Assembly (NCBI RefSeq): GCF_900157365.1 | Contig: NZ_FUEZ01000003.1 | Span: 1,612,001 to 1,676,000 of the forward strand | Source of the DNA: Mycobacterium numidiamassiliense | GTDB lineage: Bacteria > Actinomycetota > Actinomycetes > Mycobacteriales > Mycobacteriaceae | Direction of reading: 5' to 3' | DNA: 64,000 nucleotides | Part shown: in pieces, positions 23,060-32,725 of the stretch | Position numbering within the stretch: position 1 is the first letter of the stretch | Layout: every line of letters starts with the position of its first letter | The notes under the pieces: generated by a model | What the model was told of the DNA's origin: nothing | The model's database searches: none | What the model saw: the letters and a program-made list of their open reading frames with translations, nothing else | Position numbers and translations under genes: made by a program

Positions 23060-25423
23060 ATGACGACCAGCGAACACCGGGTGAGGCGCAACCGGCCCGA
23101 CCCAGGACTGCGGCACCGCGACGCGACAGGCAGAATTTCCCAGATGACCGCGTCACCAGCCGAGATGAGCAGCGTCAAGCTCGAGATCGCTGGGATGAGC
23201 TGTGCCTCGTGTGCCATGCGCATCGAGGAGAAACTGAACCAGCTGGACGGCGTGCACGCGACGGTCAACTACGCGACCGAAACGGCCACCGTCGCCGTGC
23301 CGTCGGGGTATGACCCCAACACGCTCCTCGCCGAGGTGGAAAAGGCCGGCTACACGGCCGTTCTGCCGCAGCACCGCGTCGGGTCCGCGACGCGGGACGC
23401 GGCGGGCGACCCGGAGCTGGCGTCGCTGCGCATCCGGCTGATCACCGCCCTCGTGCTGGCCACCCCGGTGATCGCCATGGCGATGATCCCCGCGTGGGAA
23501 TTCCGCAACTGGCAGTGGGTGTCGCTGGCGCTGGCCACGCCGGTCGTCCTGTGGGCGGGCCGGTCCTTCCATGCCGCCGCCTGGGTCAACCTCAAACACG
23601 GTGCGGCCACCATGGACACCCTGATCTCGATCGGGACGCTGTCGGCGTTCCTGTGGTCGCTCTATGCCCTGTTCCTGGGCACGGCGGGCACGGCGCATGC
23701 GCACCACCACTTCGCGCTGACCGCCGCCCGCAGTGGAGCCGGCAATGTCTACTTCGAGGTCGCCGCGGGTGTGACGCTGTTCGTCCTGGCCGGCCGCTAC
23801 TTCGAGAAGCGCTCGAAGCGGCGCGCGGGTGCCGCGCTACGGGCCCTGATGGAGCTCGGCGCCAAAGACGTCGCGGTGCTGCGACCCGATCTTCGGCCCG
23901 ACGCTCCACGTGTCGAGACCCGCATCCCCGTCGAGCAACTCAGGGTGGGCGACGAGTTCGTGGTGCGTCCCGGCGAGAAGATCGCCACCGACGGCATCGT
24001 CGTGTCCGGGTCGTCGGCCGTGGACGCCTCGATGCTCACCGGTGAATCCGTGCCGGTTGAAGTCGCCCCGGGCGACGCCGTCACCGGCGCCACCGTGAAT
24101 GTGGGCGGGCGTCTTGTCGTGCGCGCCAACCGAATCGGCGACGAGACACAACTGGCGCAGATGGCCAGGCTGGTCGAGGCGGCCCAGGCGGGCAAGGCCA
24201 AAGTCCAGCGGCTCGCCGACCGCATCTCCAGCGTCTTCGTTCCGATCGTCATTGCCATCGCCCTGGCCACCCTGGCCGCGTGGCTGGTTGCCGGCTTCGC
24301 GCTCACCGCGGCGCTGACCGCCGCCGTCGCGGTGCTCATCATCGCCTGCCCGTGCGCGCTCGGGCTGGCCACTCCGACCGCACTATTGGTCGGCACCGGT
24401 CGCGCGGCCCAGCTCGGCGTGCTCATCAAGGGGCCCGAGGTGCTGGAGTCGACCCGCAGAATCGACACCATCGTGCTCGACAAGACCGGCACCGTGACGA
24501 CCGGCAAGATGGCCCTCGTCGACGTCGTCACCACCGGTGACACCGACCGCGGAACGCTGCTGCGCTACGCCGGCGCCCTCGAGGACGCGTCCGAACATCC
24601 CGTCGCCAAGGCAATCGCCAAGGGCGCGAAGGCCGAACTCGGCCCGCTGCCCACGCCCGAGGACTTCGCGGAGGTCGAAGGCAAGGGCGTACGCGGCGTC
24701 GTCGAGGGCCGCGACGTCCTCGTCGGCAGGGAGAGCCTGCTCGCCGACGGCGCCCAACGGCTCGATGCGGCGCTGCTCGCGGCCAAGGCCCGCGCCGAAG
24801 GCGAAGGCAAAACCGCTGTCGCGGTCGGCTGGGACGGGAGCGCCCGCGGCATTCTGGTGGTCGCCGACACCGTCAAACCGACCAGCGCCGAGGCCGTCCG
24901 GCAGTTCACCCGGCTCGGGTTGACGCCGGTGCTGCTGACCGGCGACAACCAGACGGTTGCGCGGCGCATCGCCGACGAGATCGGTATCGCGCAGGTGATC
25001 GCCGAGGTGTTGCCCGCCGACAAAGTCGCCGCGGTGCGCCGTTTGCAATCAGAGGGCAGGGTCGTCGCGATGGTCGGCGACGGGGTCAACGACGCCGCCG
25101 CTCTGGCCACGGCCGACCTGGGGCTGGCCATGGGCACCGGCACCGATGTCGCGATCGAAGCCGCGGACCTCACCCTGGTGCGGGGCGACCTGCGCGCTGC
25201 GGCCGACGCGATCCGGCTTTCCCGCAAGACGCTGGCCACGATCAAGATGAACCTGTTCTGGGCCTTCGGCTACAACGTCGCCGCGATCCCGCTGGCCGCC
25301 CTGGGCCTGCTCAACCCGATGTTCGCCGGCGCCGCGATGGCGTTCTCCAGCGTCTTCGTGGTGGGCAACAGCCTGCGGCTGCGTTCCTTCGCCGGAATGA
25401 CCACCGAAGGCGATGTGGGATAG
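23060..25423 (+). CDS. Copper-type P1B heavy-metal-transporting ATPase (CtpV/CopA-like)
   Basis: Inner-membrane ATPase, probably exporting Cu(I). In order: an N-terminal HMA domain with GMSCASC (about 49-55), eight membrane segments, the actuator motif LTGESVPV (about 329-336), the ion-path motif [13 protein letters not shown] (about 430-442), the phosphorylation site DKTGTVT (about 474-480), [12 protein letters not shown] in the nucleotide domain, [12 protein letters not shown] (about 672-683), and conserved NxxxxxxGYN plus [15 protein letters not shown] in the last segments. I chose ATG 23060 (SD GGAAGGGAG) because the longer frame from 23009 would place the operators inside the gene. Regulation by copper is inferred from the operators. 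Confidence 0.9.
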   Translation: MTTSEHRVRRNRPDPGLRHRDATGRISQMTASPAEMSSVKLEIAGMSCASCAMRIEEKLNQLDGVHATVNYATETATVAVPSGYDPNTLLAEVEKAGYTAVLPQHRVGSATRDAAGDPELASLRIRLITALVLATPVIAMAMIPAWEFRNWQWVSLALATPVVLWAGRSFHAAAWVNLKHGAATMDTLISIGTLSAFLWSLYALFLGTAGTAHAHHHFALTAARSGAGNVYFEVAAGVTLFVLAGRYFEKRSKRRAGAALRALMELGAKDVAVLRPDLRPDAPRVETRIPVEQLRVGDEFVVRPGEKIATDGIVVSGSSAVDASMLTGESVPVEVAPGDAVTGATVNVGGRLVVRANRIGDETQLAQMARLVEAAQAGKAKVQRLADRISSVFVPIVIAIALATLAAWLVAGFALTAALTAAVAVLIIACPCALGLATPTALLVGTGRAAQLGVLIKGPEVLESTRRIDTIVLDKTGTVTTGKMALVDVVTTGDTDRGTLLRYAGALEDASEHPVAKAIAKGAKAELGPLPTPEDFAEVEGKGVRGVVEGRDVLVGRESLLADGAQRLDAALLAAKARAEGEGKTAVAVGWDGSARGILVVADTVKPTSAEAVRQFTRLGLTPVLLTGDNQTVARRIADEIGIAQVIAEVLPADKVAAVRRLQSEGRVVAMVGDGVNDAAALATADLGLAMGTGTDVAIEAADLTLVRGDLRAAADAIRLSRKTLATIKMNLFWAFGYNVAAIPLAALGLLNPMFAGAAMAFSSVFVVGNSLRLRSFAGMTTEGDVG

Positions 25424-25564
25424 TTGATCTAGCCCACCGCATTGCCAGGCAACGGCGGATGGGTTGACCACCAAGCCACGTCGGCCTCGCAAAGTGGCGC
25501 GATGCCGGCCCGTTACTGCGGCGCAGCAGCGCGCAGCATTTGGATGTAGTGAAGGTCACGATCG

Positions 25565-26947
25565 TTGCGCGAATTCTTCGGACAGCTGTCCTTGCTGCGC
25601 GGCTGGTTGCCGCCGGCACTACAGGTCCTCGCGCTGCTCGTCGCCGTCGCTGCCGTCGATTGGCGCCGGCGCGGCTGGCGTAAGCGCGCACTACCGGCGG
25701 CGCTCATCGCCGCCGGTGCGGTGACCGGCCTGTCGTACTGGTACATCGGATCGATCGGGCTCGCCGGCGACCCGGCGCCGGTGTCGCTGTGGCTGTGGAT
25801 CGCGATGAGCGGCCTGACCGCCGCCGTGCTGCTGCTGGGGTGGCCGGGCGCGCGCTGGTGGCGTCGCGGCGTGGCGGTGCTGTCGGTACCCCTGTGCGTG
25901 TTGTGCGCGAGCGTCGCGCTGAACATGTGGGTCGGCTACTTCCCCACCGTGCTCAGTGCGTGGAACCAGCTGACGTCCGGGCCCCTACCCGACCAGATCG
26001 ATCGCCTGCGCGTCACGGCGATGCAGATCGAGGGGACAAAGCCCACCAAAGGCGTCGTCGTTCCGGTGAACATCGACGCCGACGCGTCGCACTTCTCGCA
26101 CCGCCAGGAGCTCGTCTACCTGCCGCCCGCCTGGTTCAGCAGCAATCCGCCCCCCAAGCTGCCAACGGTCATGATGATCAGTTCGGCGTTCAACACTCCG
26201 GCCGACTGGCTGCGCGCCGGCAACGCGTTCGACACCATCGACGATTTCGCGGCCCATCATCACGGCTTCGCCCCGGCGCTGGTGTTCGTCGATCCGACCG
26301 GCTCGTTCGACAACGACACCGAGTGCGTCAACGGGAGCCGGGGTAACGCCGCGGACCACCTGACGAAGGACGTGGTGCCGTTCATGGTCTCCAACTTCGG
26401 GGTGAGCGCCGACCGGACCAACTGGGGCATCGCCGGCTGGTCGATGGGCGGCACCTGCGCCGTCACCACGACCGTCATGCACCCCGACATGTTCAGCGCA
26501 TTCGTCGACATCGCCGGCGACATCCGCCCCAACGTCGGCCCCACCGACCAAAGCATCGCCCGGTTGTTCGGCGGCAACGCCGCCGCCTGGGCCGAGTTCG
26601 ACCCCAGCAACGTCATCACCCGCCACGGCCGCTATACCGGGGTGTCGGGTTGGTTCGACATCCCCGCGCCGCCCGGCGCACACAGCATGGCGCAGGCGGC
26701 CAATCCCGCCCTCGATAATTTGTCGTCCGCCAACCCGGAGGGCCAGGATGCCGCCGCGAACTCACTGTGCGCTATCGCCGGCGCCAATGGGATCGCCTGC
26801 GCGGTGGTCACCCAGGCGGGCAAGCATGACTGGCCGTTTGCTGCGCAAGCGTTCACCGCGGCGCTGCCGTGGTTGGCCGCGACGCTGGGCACCCCGGATG
26901 CCGAGCCTGTGCAACTACCCCAGCGGAGCAGCGGCGAATCGCACTGA
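25565..26947 (+). CDS. Membrane-anchored esterase of the antigen-85/esterase D type
   Basis: Four N-terminal hydrophobic segments (about 15-30, 43-62, 72-95 and 102-125) precede an extracytoplasmic alpha/beta hydrolase domain (about 165-445). GWSMGGTC (about 296-303) is the nucleophile elbow with Ser298; FVDPTGSFDNDTECVNG carries the mycolyltransferase-like loop; GKHDWPFAAQAF (about 425) holds the catalytic His. This layout, a membrane domain followed by an esterase domain, is known in corynebacterial and mycobacterial surface esterases; the substrate may be a mycolate or wax ester. TTG start, no strong ribosome-binding site. Confidence 0.75.
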   Translation: MREFFGQLSLLRGWLPPALQVLALLVAVAAVDWRRRGWRKRALPAALIAAGAVTGLSYWYIGSIGLAGDPAPVSLWLWIAMSGLTAAVLLLGWPGARWWRRGVAVLSVPLCVLCASVALNMWVGYFPTVLSAWNQLTSGPLPDQIDRLRVTAMQIEGTKPTKGVVVPVNIDADASHFSHRQELVYLPPAWFSSNPPPKLPTVMMISSAFNTPADWLRAGNAFDTIDDFAAHHHGFAPALVFVDPTGSFDNDTECVNGSRGNAADHLTKDVVPFMVSNFGVSADRTNWGIAGWSMGGTCAVTTTVMHPDMFSAFVDIAGDIRPNVGPTDQSIARLFGGNAAAWAEFDPSNVITRHGRYTGVSGWFDIPAPPGAHSMAQAANPALDNLSSANPEGQDAAANSLCAIAGANGIACAVVTQAGKHDWPFAAQAFTAALPWLAATLGTPDAEPVQLPQRSSGESH

Positions 26948-27164
26948 GGCACGCTCGTCGCCGTTACCGATTTGCAACCCGAATTCACACCTGACCCTCC
27001 CGTAACGCACCCGGCATATTGCAGCGGGGAGTGGTACGGTTCGCTGCTGTGGCTGCGAAGATTGGCAGGATCGGCGTCCCGTACGCGGGCTCGCCTGTCG
27101 CGCACCGCGCCGCACACTTTTCCTCCTTTTCAGAGCCGCGCAGCCGGATAACCGGGGTGGGGTC

Positions 27165-27986
27165 ATGAATCGCCGACGCTTCCTGGGGTCGCTCGCCGCG
27201 GCCACCGTTGCCAGCGTGGGGGCGGCTCGGCTCATCGTGGATCCGCAACCGCGGACCTTTGCTCAGGTCCCCGCCGGGACCGCCGCCGCGACCTCGGGAC
27301 CGACCGCGCCCGGCTCCGCGTCGGCCTTGTTGCCGCCGCCGCCGCTGAGTGCCCGCATCCCGTTGCCGGGTGGCGGAGCACTCATGAAGATTCCCGGGGA
27401 CGGCGACCTGCTGGCGCTGACGCTCGACGACGGTGTGAACAGCGACGTGGTGCGCGCCTACACGCAGTTGGCCAAGGACACCGGCATGCGGATGACGTTC
27501 TTCGTCAACGGCATCTACAACTCGTGGACCGACAATCTGCCGACGCTGCGACCGCTGGTGGAATCCGGGCAGATCCAGCTCGGCAACCACACCTGGTCGC
27601 ATCCGGATCTGACGTCGGTGCCGCAGAGCAAGGTCGAAGAAGAGCTCAAGCGCAACGACGAGTTCCTGAAGAAGACCTACGGGGTCGGCGCCAAGCCGTA
27701 CTACCGGCCGCCTTACGCCAAGCGCAACGCCACCGTCGACTCGGTGGCGGCTTACCTCGGCTACACCGTTCCCACCCTGTGGTCGGGGTCGTTGTCGGAC
27801 TCGACGTTGATCACCGAGGAATACATCGTCAAGATGGCCGACGAATACTTCACTCCGCAGAACATTGTGATCGGTCACCTCAATCACCTGCCCGTCACGC
27901 ATGTCTATCCGCAACTCGTCGACACCATCCGCGAGCGCAACCTGCGCACCTGCACGCTCAACGACATCTTCCTGAGAACCCCTTAG
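27165..27986 (+). CDS. Tat-exported polysaccharide deacetylase (CE4 family)
   Basis: Exported metal-dependent deacetylase acting on peptidoglycan or another N-acetylated glycan. The signal peptide carries the twin-arginine motif RRRFLGSLAA (residues 3-12), followed by a Pro/Ala-rich linker. CE4 motifs are TLDDG (about 87-91, catalytic and metal Asp), HTWSHPD (about 141-147, the H-x3-H metal pair) and RPPY (about 180-183). NIVIGHLNH near the C-terminus is the last motif. The length, 273 aa, fits a single domain. It is followed 11 nt later by an HD-domain gene, probably in one transcript. Confidence 0.85.
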   Translation: MNRRRFLGSLAAATVASVGAARLIVDPQPRTFAQVPAGTAAATSGPTAPGSASALLPPPPLSARIPLPGGGALMKIPGDGDLLALTLDDGVNSDVVRAYTQLAKDTGMRMTFFVNGIYNSWTDNLPTLRPLVESGQIQLGNHTWSHPDLTSVPQSKVEEELKRNDEFLKKTYGVGAKPYYRPPYAKRNATVDSVAAYLGYTVPTLWSGSLSDSTLITEEYIVKMADEYFTPQNIVIGHLNHLPVTHVYPQLVDTIRERNLRTCTLNDIFLRTP

Positions 27987-27997
27987 CGACAACCAGA

Positions 27998-28771
27998 TTG
28001 GCCCCAAACACGCCGGATCCGCAGCGGCTGGGTGGCCTGGCCTGGACTCGTCGCACCGGCGGCCTGCTGTCGCGCGCAGAGCGCCTCCGTGTTTTACGGG
28101 CCACCGCGATCGGCCAGTGGGAGAACGCGATCGGCAGAGCCAAACTCGCGCTGGGCAGAATTCCGGCCGCCGCCGCCCGGGTCGACTTGGACGCATTCGT
28201 GGTACCCGATTCCGCATTCGCGCGTGAGGCCGAGGAGGCCTGCGCGGAATTGCCACCGACGCTTCAGGGCCATTCCTATCGCACCTGGTTGTTCGGGAAT
28301 GCCCTTGCGGCCGTTGATGGCTCGACGATGGATGACGAACTCTTCTATTGCGGGGCGCTGCTGCACGACTACGGCATCGTCACGCCCACACCGGGCCGCG
28401 ACTTCACCCTGGGCGGCGTCGACCGGATGCTGCGCTGCGCGGACGCGGCGAACGTCGGCGTCGAACGCACGGACCTGCTCGCCGACGGCATCTGTGTGCA
28501 CGCGACGCCCGGGGTCAGGCTCGAAGCCGACGGCGCGATCGGCTGCTACCTGCAGTGGGGGGCGATGGTCGATGGTGCCGGACTGCGCGCCTGGGACATC
28601 GCACCCGATAACGTCGCGGAGGTGATACGCCGTTATCCGCGAGGCGATTTCAAGCGTGAACTTGTACAGATGATTCGCGCGGAGGCCGCGGCCTCGCCGA
28701 AGGGGCGCATGGGGCTGCTCGTTCGTTGTGGAATGCCGTTGGCCGTGCGGCTTGCGCCATTCGACTCCTGA
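27998..28771 (+). CDS. HD-domain protein
   Basis: A 257-residue cytosolic protein with a compact HD phosphohydrolase-like core: GHSYRTWLFGNAL supplies the first His, GALLHDYGIV the His-Asp pair, and DLLADGICVHATPG a late acidic/His segment. Mycobacterial relatives are similar in size and often annotated as HD-domain or cyanamide-hydratase-like; the substrate is unknown. The start is uncertain: TTG at 27998 is the first in-frame start after the deacetylase stop, with weak Shine-Dalgarno. It converges with the MarR gene, leaving 2 nt. Confidence 0.7.
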   Translation: MAPNTPDPQRLGGLAWTRRTGGLLSRAERLRVLRATAIGQWENAIGRAKLALGRIPAAAARVDLDAFVVPDSAFAREAEEACAELPPTLQGHSYRTWLFGNALAAVDGSTMDDELFYCGALLHDYGIVTPTPGRDFTLGGVDRMLRCADAANVGVERTDLLADGICVHATPGVRLEADGAIGCYLQWGAMVDGAGLRAWDIAPDNVAEVIRRYPRGDFKRELVQMIRAEAAASPKGRMGLLVRCGMPLAVRLAPFDS

Positions 28772-28773
28772 CC

Positions 28774-29217
28774 TCAGCCGTCGGCCGACAGCAACACCAC
28801 CAGCGTCTCACGCAGCTCGTGTAACCGGTTCTCCCCCAACAACTCTTGCCAGCGCTTTTCGGTATCGATGGCATTGGACCGCATCACCCGCAGGGCGTGG
28901 CGCCCGCGTGCGGTCAGTTCGATGATGCGGGCACGGGCGTCGGCGGGGTCGGGCACCCTAGTGACATAACCGTGTCGCTCGAGCCCGCTGACGGCCTGCG
29001 CCACGGCTTGCCGGCTCACCCGAAGCCGGTCGGCCAGAGCCGACGCATGCAATCCGCCGGCCACCAGCGGCACCAGGGCAACGGCCTGCGCCGGGCGGAT
29101 CCCGTCGAGTCCCGCCGCGGCGAACGCCGCCCGCAAGCGGGGAGCCCCGGATGCGGCCACCAGATTTACCAGCGCCGGCACGGTGGGTTTCCACTGGCCG
29201 TCGAGAACACGTCGCAT
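28774..29217 (-). CDS. MarR-family regulator
   Basis: A 147-residue winged-helix repressor-like protein. ASALADRLRVSRQAVAQAVSGLERHGYV (about 58-85) is the HTH, and RVPDPADARARIIELTARGRHAL is the wing with the conserved D-x-R. It is divergent from an LpqC-like lipoprotein gene, and the 76-bp gap holds a 19-bp palindrome, the typical MarR-site arrangement. It probably represses itself and the esterase. Confidence 0.85.
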   Translation of the reverse strand: MRRVLDGQWKPTVPALVNLVAASGAPRLRAAFAAAGLDGIRPAQAVALVPLVAGGLHASALADRLRVSRQAVAQAVSGLERHGYVTRVPDPADARARIIELTARGRHALRVMRSNAIDTEKRWQELLGENRLHELRETLVVLLSADG

Positions 29218-29246
29218 GGCTCATGAGTGTGCCACCCACATGAAGA

Positions 29247-29265
29247 TTGACAAGCGACTTGTCAA
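29247..29265. promoter_or_regulatory. 19-bp MarR-type operator
   Basis: TTGACAAG-CGA-CTTGTCAA is a perfect 8-bp inverted repeat between the divergent MarR and lipoprotein esterase genes. TTGACA also reads as a -35 on both strands, so binding would block both promoters. Confidence 0.7.
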
Positions 29266-29293
29266 AAGTCTGACGCGCTGTCACGATGGGGCC

Positions 29294-30232
29294 ATGCGAT
29301 CTGGATGCGTTCGGCCATTCAGCGTCTTGCTCCTTCCCGCGTTGGTGGTGGCGCTGGGCGGCTGCCTGGGCGGCGGACACGCGTTGGGTGCACCCGGGTC
29401 CATCCCGGTCGGGCAGTCCAGCCAGACCATCCAATCCGGTGGCGCCAGGAGGACTTTCAACGTGTATCGACCCCAGGGGCTGCCCGATGCGGCGCCCTTG
29501 GTGGTGATGCTGCACGGCGGCTTCGGCACCGGCGCTCAGGCGGAGCGCTCCTATCACTGGGACAACGAGGCCGATGCGGGACATTTCCTAGTCGCCTACC
29601 CCGACGGCCTCAACCGCGCCTGGAATGCCGGGACCTGCTGCGGTGAGCCGCAGCAGGTCAATGCCGATGACGTCGGGTTCATCACCGCGATGGTGGGCGC
29701 GATCGAGCAACAGATACCCGTCGATCGGGCCCGCGTCTATGTCACCGGGATGTCCAACGGGGCGATGATGGCGCTTCGACTGGGCTGCCAGACCGACGCC
29801 TTCGCCGCGATCGCCCCCGTCGCGGGAACGCTGCTCACCGACTGCTCCCAGGCGCGGCCGACGTCGGTGCTGCAGATCCACGGCACCGCCGACGACAGGG
29901 TCCCCTACAACGGCGGTCCAGGAAAAGCATTCGGCGCCAACGGAACTCCACGCGTCGATGGTCCGTCGGTGGAGTCGGTCGCCACCATCTGGCGTGGAAT
30001 CGATGCGTGCGGAGCGCCGACATCGACCACCTCCGGCAGCGTTACCACCCAGACGGCCGGGTGCGCGGACGGGCGCACCGTGGAGTTGATCTCGGTCGCG
30101 GGCGCGGGCCATCAATGGCCGGGGGGTGAGCCCAGCCCGCTCGCCGAACGGGTCGCCGGCATCCCCGCACCGTCCACGGCGCTGGACGCCACCGACACCA
30201 TCTGGCAATTCTTCGCCCAGAACCACCGCTGA
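29294..30232 (+). CDS. LpqC-like lipoprotein esterase (PHB depolymerase family)
   Basis: Secreted esterase/feruloyl-esterase-like alpha/beta hydrolase anchored as a lipoprotein. The signal peptide ends in the lipobox VALGGC (Cys about residue 24). VVMLHGGFGTG (about 68-78) is the oxyanion loop, GMSNGAMM (about 152-159) the nucleophile elbow, HGTADDRVPY (about 195-204) the Asp block and GAGHQWPGG (about 275-283) the catalytic His. Cys pairs (CCGE, CQTD, DACG, AGCAD) suggest disulfides outside the cell. The ATG at 29294 was chosen because the signal peptide starts there. Divergent from marR. Confidence 0.8.
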   Translation: MRSGCVRPFSVLLLPALVVALGGCLGGGHALGAPGSIPVGQSSQTIQSGGARRTFNVYRPQGLPDAAPLVVMLHGGFGTGAQAERSYHWDNEADAGHFLVAYPDGLNRAWNAGTCCGEPQQVNADDVGFITAMVGAIEQQIPVDRARVYVTGMSNGAMMALRLGCQTDAFAAIAPVAGTLLTDCSQARPTSVLQIHGTADDRVPYNGGPGKAFGANGTPRVDGPSVESVATIWRGIDACGAPTSTTSGSVTTQTAGCADGRTVELISVAGAGHQWPGGEPSPLAERVAGIPAPSTALDATDTIWQFFAQNHR

Positions 30233-30285
30233 GCGGACGACGGTTTTCCGTACGCTGGCGGGGGTGGATCGATCGCGGGGTTGAC

Positions 30286-31428
30286 ATGGCGGGGTTGGTC
30301 AGACGCTTCCTGCACATCGGCGCGGCGATCGTCGTCCTATTCTGCGCGTCGTGTACCGGCGCGCATCGGGGCGACGCCAACCATCCAACGCCAGCGAATC
30401 CCCTCGGGACCAGCGGCTGTGGCCCGCCGATCACCTATCAGGTCTTCGAGAATGATGCGTTCGGAGTCGACTGGTCGAAGCCCAACGATGTCATCGCGTT
30501 CAACGCCAAGGGGGCTGACGGTCTTTTTCACATTTACACCGTCAAACCAGACGGGACGAACCGCCAGCAAATCGGCGTGGGATCGCCGACCTTCCCGCAG
30601 CGCACCACCGGATCACCGGTCTGGAGCCCGTCTGGGCGGTTCATGGCCTTCGTCGCCGAAAAGCCCAGCCACCCAGGCGATTCTGTCCCCGCCACCCCGG
30701 GGTGGGGTAGCTACTCGGACCTGTGGGTCGCCGCCGCGGATGGCCGCCGGGCCTGGCAGCTCACCAACGTCGAGACCGACAAAGACCACGGCACGATCAT
30801 TCCGGAATTCTCGCCCGACGGCAGACTGCTCGAATGGACCGAACGCACCGCTGCGGGCAGGGTCTTCAATCCGGATCGCTTCGCCGGATTCTGGGTGATC
30901 AAGATCGGCAACTTCGACGTCGCCCCGGACGGCACTCCGTCGCTGTCGGACACTCGCACCGTCTCGCCTCCCGGCGACGCGTTCAACGAAACCGGCGGCT
31001 TTTCACCGAATTCCACGTCGCTGGTGTACACCAGCGACTACGAAACTCACAACTTCTGGAAGAGCCAGATCTATCGCCTCGACCTGGGTTCGGGCGCGTC
31101 CACCCGGCTGACCAAGTCGGACACCTACAACGAGCATCCGCGCTACACCCCGGACGGCCAGGTGATCTGGATGAGCAACGACGGCAACCCGGGGCATGGG
31201 ACCGACTGGTGGACAATGAATTCCGACGGGTCAAGCCCGCAGCGCCTCAGCGATTTCAGCGGCAACCCCGACGCCAGAGGATTTGGAAACAGACACGTTT
31301 ACGCGACCGTCGTGCAGACCGCCGACTGGAGTCCGGACCACCACTACTTCTACGGCGACGTGGAGACCAACCTGCTGAACTCCGACAGCGTGATCCTGCG
31401 GGTGTCGCTAACCTGTGGAGGTTCATAA
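30286..31428 (+). CDS. TolB-like beta-propeller lipoprotein
   Basis: Exported lipoprotein of 380 aa. The signal peptide MAGLVRRFLHIGAAIVVLFCASC ends in a lipobox with Cys about residue 23. The mature part is a six- or seven-bladed propeller with repeated S/TPDG or SPxG turns: VWSPSGRFMAFVAE, EFSPDGRLLEWTE, GFSPNSTSLVYTSD, RYTPDGQVIWMSND and DWSPDHHYFYGD. PD40/WD40-like repeats of this kind bind partners or saccharides at the cell surface. No enzymatic residues are recognisable. It follows the esterase by 53 nt and may be in the same unit. Confidence 0.7.
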   Translation: MAGLVRRFLHIGAAIVVLFCASCTGAHRGDANHPTPANPLGTSGCGPPITYQVFENDAFGVDWSKPNDVIAFNAKGADGLFHIYTVKPDGTNRQQIGVGSPTFPQRTTGSPVWSPSGRFMAFVAEKPSHPGDSVPATPGWGSYSDLWVAAADGRRAWQLTNVETDKDHGTIIPEFSPDGRLLEWTERTAAGRVFNPDRFAGFWVIKIGNFDVAPDGTPSLSDTRTVSPPGDAFNETGGFSPNSTSLVYTSDYETHNFWKSQIYRLDLGSGASTRLTKSDTYNEHPRYTPDGQVIWMSNDGNPGHGTDWWTMNSDGSSPQRLSDFSGNPDARGFGNRHVYATVVQTADWSPDHHYFYGDVETNLLNSDSVILRVSLTCGGS

Positions 31429-31440
31429 GCGCCAGTGCCG

Positions 31441-31923
31441 CTAGCCGCCCCCGCGCGGAATCGGTTGTTCTGCAGACCAATCCATCGGCGGTCCGTTGCC
31501 GGGCCCTGCGTCGCGGTCGGCCACTGCGGTGGCCAGCCTACTACCACCCTGAACGGTCCCGACAACGAATATCCTATCGTTGACCGCGAAATGCGTAGCG
31601 GCAGAGGCCGGTTGGCTTCCGCCATGGGTGATGACTGTCGTGTTCGGGGTGACGAGATAAGTCTGCGTGTATCCATCCGCGCTGCGGGCAGTCACCGATC
31701 CCGGGGTCGCAGCAACCACGGTTCCCTCCTGACTGACTGGCTGCGAGACGTCAGACGGCTCCTGGGTCGCCGTCACCAGTCGCTTTTCGGGTTGACCACC
31801 GCAGAGCAACACCGCAGTCAAACACGCCAGACATAGCAGCGAACCGGACAGTGCCTCGCAGACCTCAGCCACGCCGGACATCCTGCGTCTCGACGGTTCC
31901 CGCATGTAATGCTTAGCGCCCAC
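31441..31923 (-). CDS. Exported hypothetical protein (DUF5666-like)
   Basis: A 160-residue protein with one N-terminal hydrophobic segment, LSGSLLCLACLTAVLLCGG (about 25-43), that may be an anchor or a poor lipobox. The rest is a small beta barrel: EGTVVAATPGSVTARSADGYTQ, VTPNTTVI and NDRIFVVGTVQGGSRLATAVAD resemble the DUF5666/OB-like repeat often found in exported actinobacterial proteins. GTG start with AGGAAGGA 7 nt upstream. It converges with the beta-propeller gene, 12 nt apart. Function unknown. Confidence 0.6.
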   Translation of the reverse strand: MGAKHYMREPSRRRMSGVAEVCEALSGSLLCLACLTAVLLCGGQPEKRLVTATQEPSDVSQPVSQEGTVVAATPGSVTARSADGYTQTYLVTPNTTVITHGGSQPASAATHFAVNDRIFVVGTVQGGSRLATAVADRDAGPGNGPPMDWSAEQPIPRGGG

Positions 31924-32048
31924 GATGGAATCCTTCCTGCGGCTTCACACCGACAGGCATCGGCGCCTACCGAATCAGGTTGTTAACGTGGAACTACCCA
32001 CAGTTCTGCTGGCCAAACTCCGCACTTGGACCCGCCAGACCTGATCGC

Positions 32049-32657
32049 TCAGCGCGCGTCGAACATCGCATCGATGAGCCGATGCAGCACCTGCCGGGTC
32101 TCGCGGCGCAGACGCTTCGGATCATCGGCGGTAGCGATGACCATGGCCGCCTCGTCCAGCGCACCGATCAGTACATGGGCCAGCGGTCGCGTGGGTTGCC
32201 GAGCCAGCTGGCCGGCCTTGATCGCCTCGGCGAGCAGCTGCTCGGTCATGCCCAGGCTGTAACGCTGTGCGACATCCCGGAAGTCCGCCCAGCCGAGCAC
32301 GCTCGGCGCATCCAGCAGGATCAGCTGACGCACCTCCGGGTCGGCGGAGACGTCGAGCCACGCGTCGACCGCGGCGCGGATGGCGTCGGCCGGTGTGGTG
32401 CCGCCAGAGGCGGCCACGACGTTGGCCATCCTTGCCATGACGTCCTGCTCCACCACCTCGACGACCTCGCGGAATAGCGCAGCCTTGTCTGCGAATTGGT
32501 GGTACATCGCCCCCCGGGTCACCCCGGCTGCCGCGGCGATCTCCGGCGTTCCCACATCGGCGTAGCCCCGCAGCCCCCACAGCTTGCGGGCAGCCGAGAT
32601 CAGCGCGTCGCGGGTCGCCGCGGAGCGCTCCTCCTGGGTCCGTCTCTTGATTTCCAT
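32049..32657 (-). CDS. TetR-family regulator
   Basis: Repressor-like protein of 202 aa. MEIKRRTQEERSAATRDALISAARKLWGLRGY leads into the HTH VGTPEIAAAAGVTRGAMYHQFADKAALFREVVE (about 35-67). I chose ATG 32657 because this is the usual TetR N-terminus; a longer frame would read through the operator. Divergent from an alpha/beta hydrolase gene with three half-sites between. Confidence 0.85.
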   Translation of the reverse strand: MEIKRRTQEERSAATRDALISAARKLWGLRGYADVGTPEIAAAAGVTRGAMYHQFADKAALFREVVEVVEQDVMARMANVVAASGGTTPADAIRAAVDAWLDVSADPEVRQLILLDAPSVLGWADFRDVAQRYSLGMTEQLLAEAIKAGQLARQPTRPLAHVLIGALDEAAMVIATADDPKRLRRETRQVLHRLIDAMFDAR

Positions 32658-32661
32658 ACAA

Positions 32662-32698
32662 CCTGTTGGTAACTTACGAACAGACAGCCTGTTTGTAA
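32662..32698. promoter_or_regulatory. Composite operator between TetR and hydrolase genes
   Basis: TTACGAACAG (32674-32683) pairs with CTGTTTGTAA (32689-32698), 9 of 10 matching around a 5-bp centre. CCTGTTGGTAA at 32662-32672 repeats CCTGTTTGTAA of 32688-32698 directly, 26 bp away. Three half sites thus cover the whole 68-bp divergent region. Confidence 0.6.
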
Positions 32699-32725
32699 AT
32701 ATGTTCTTCGAGCGAGGAGTCATCC

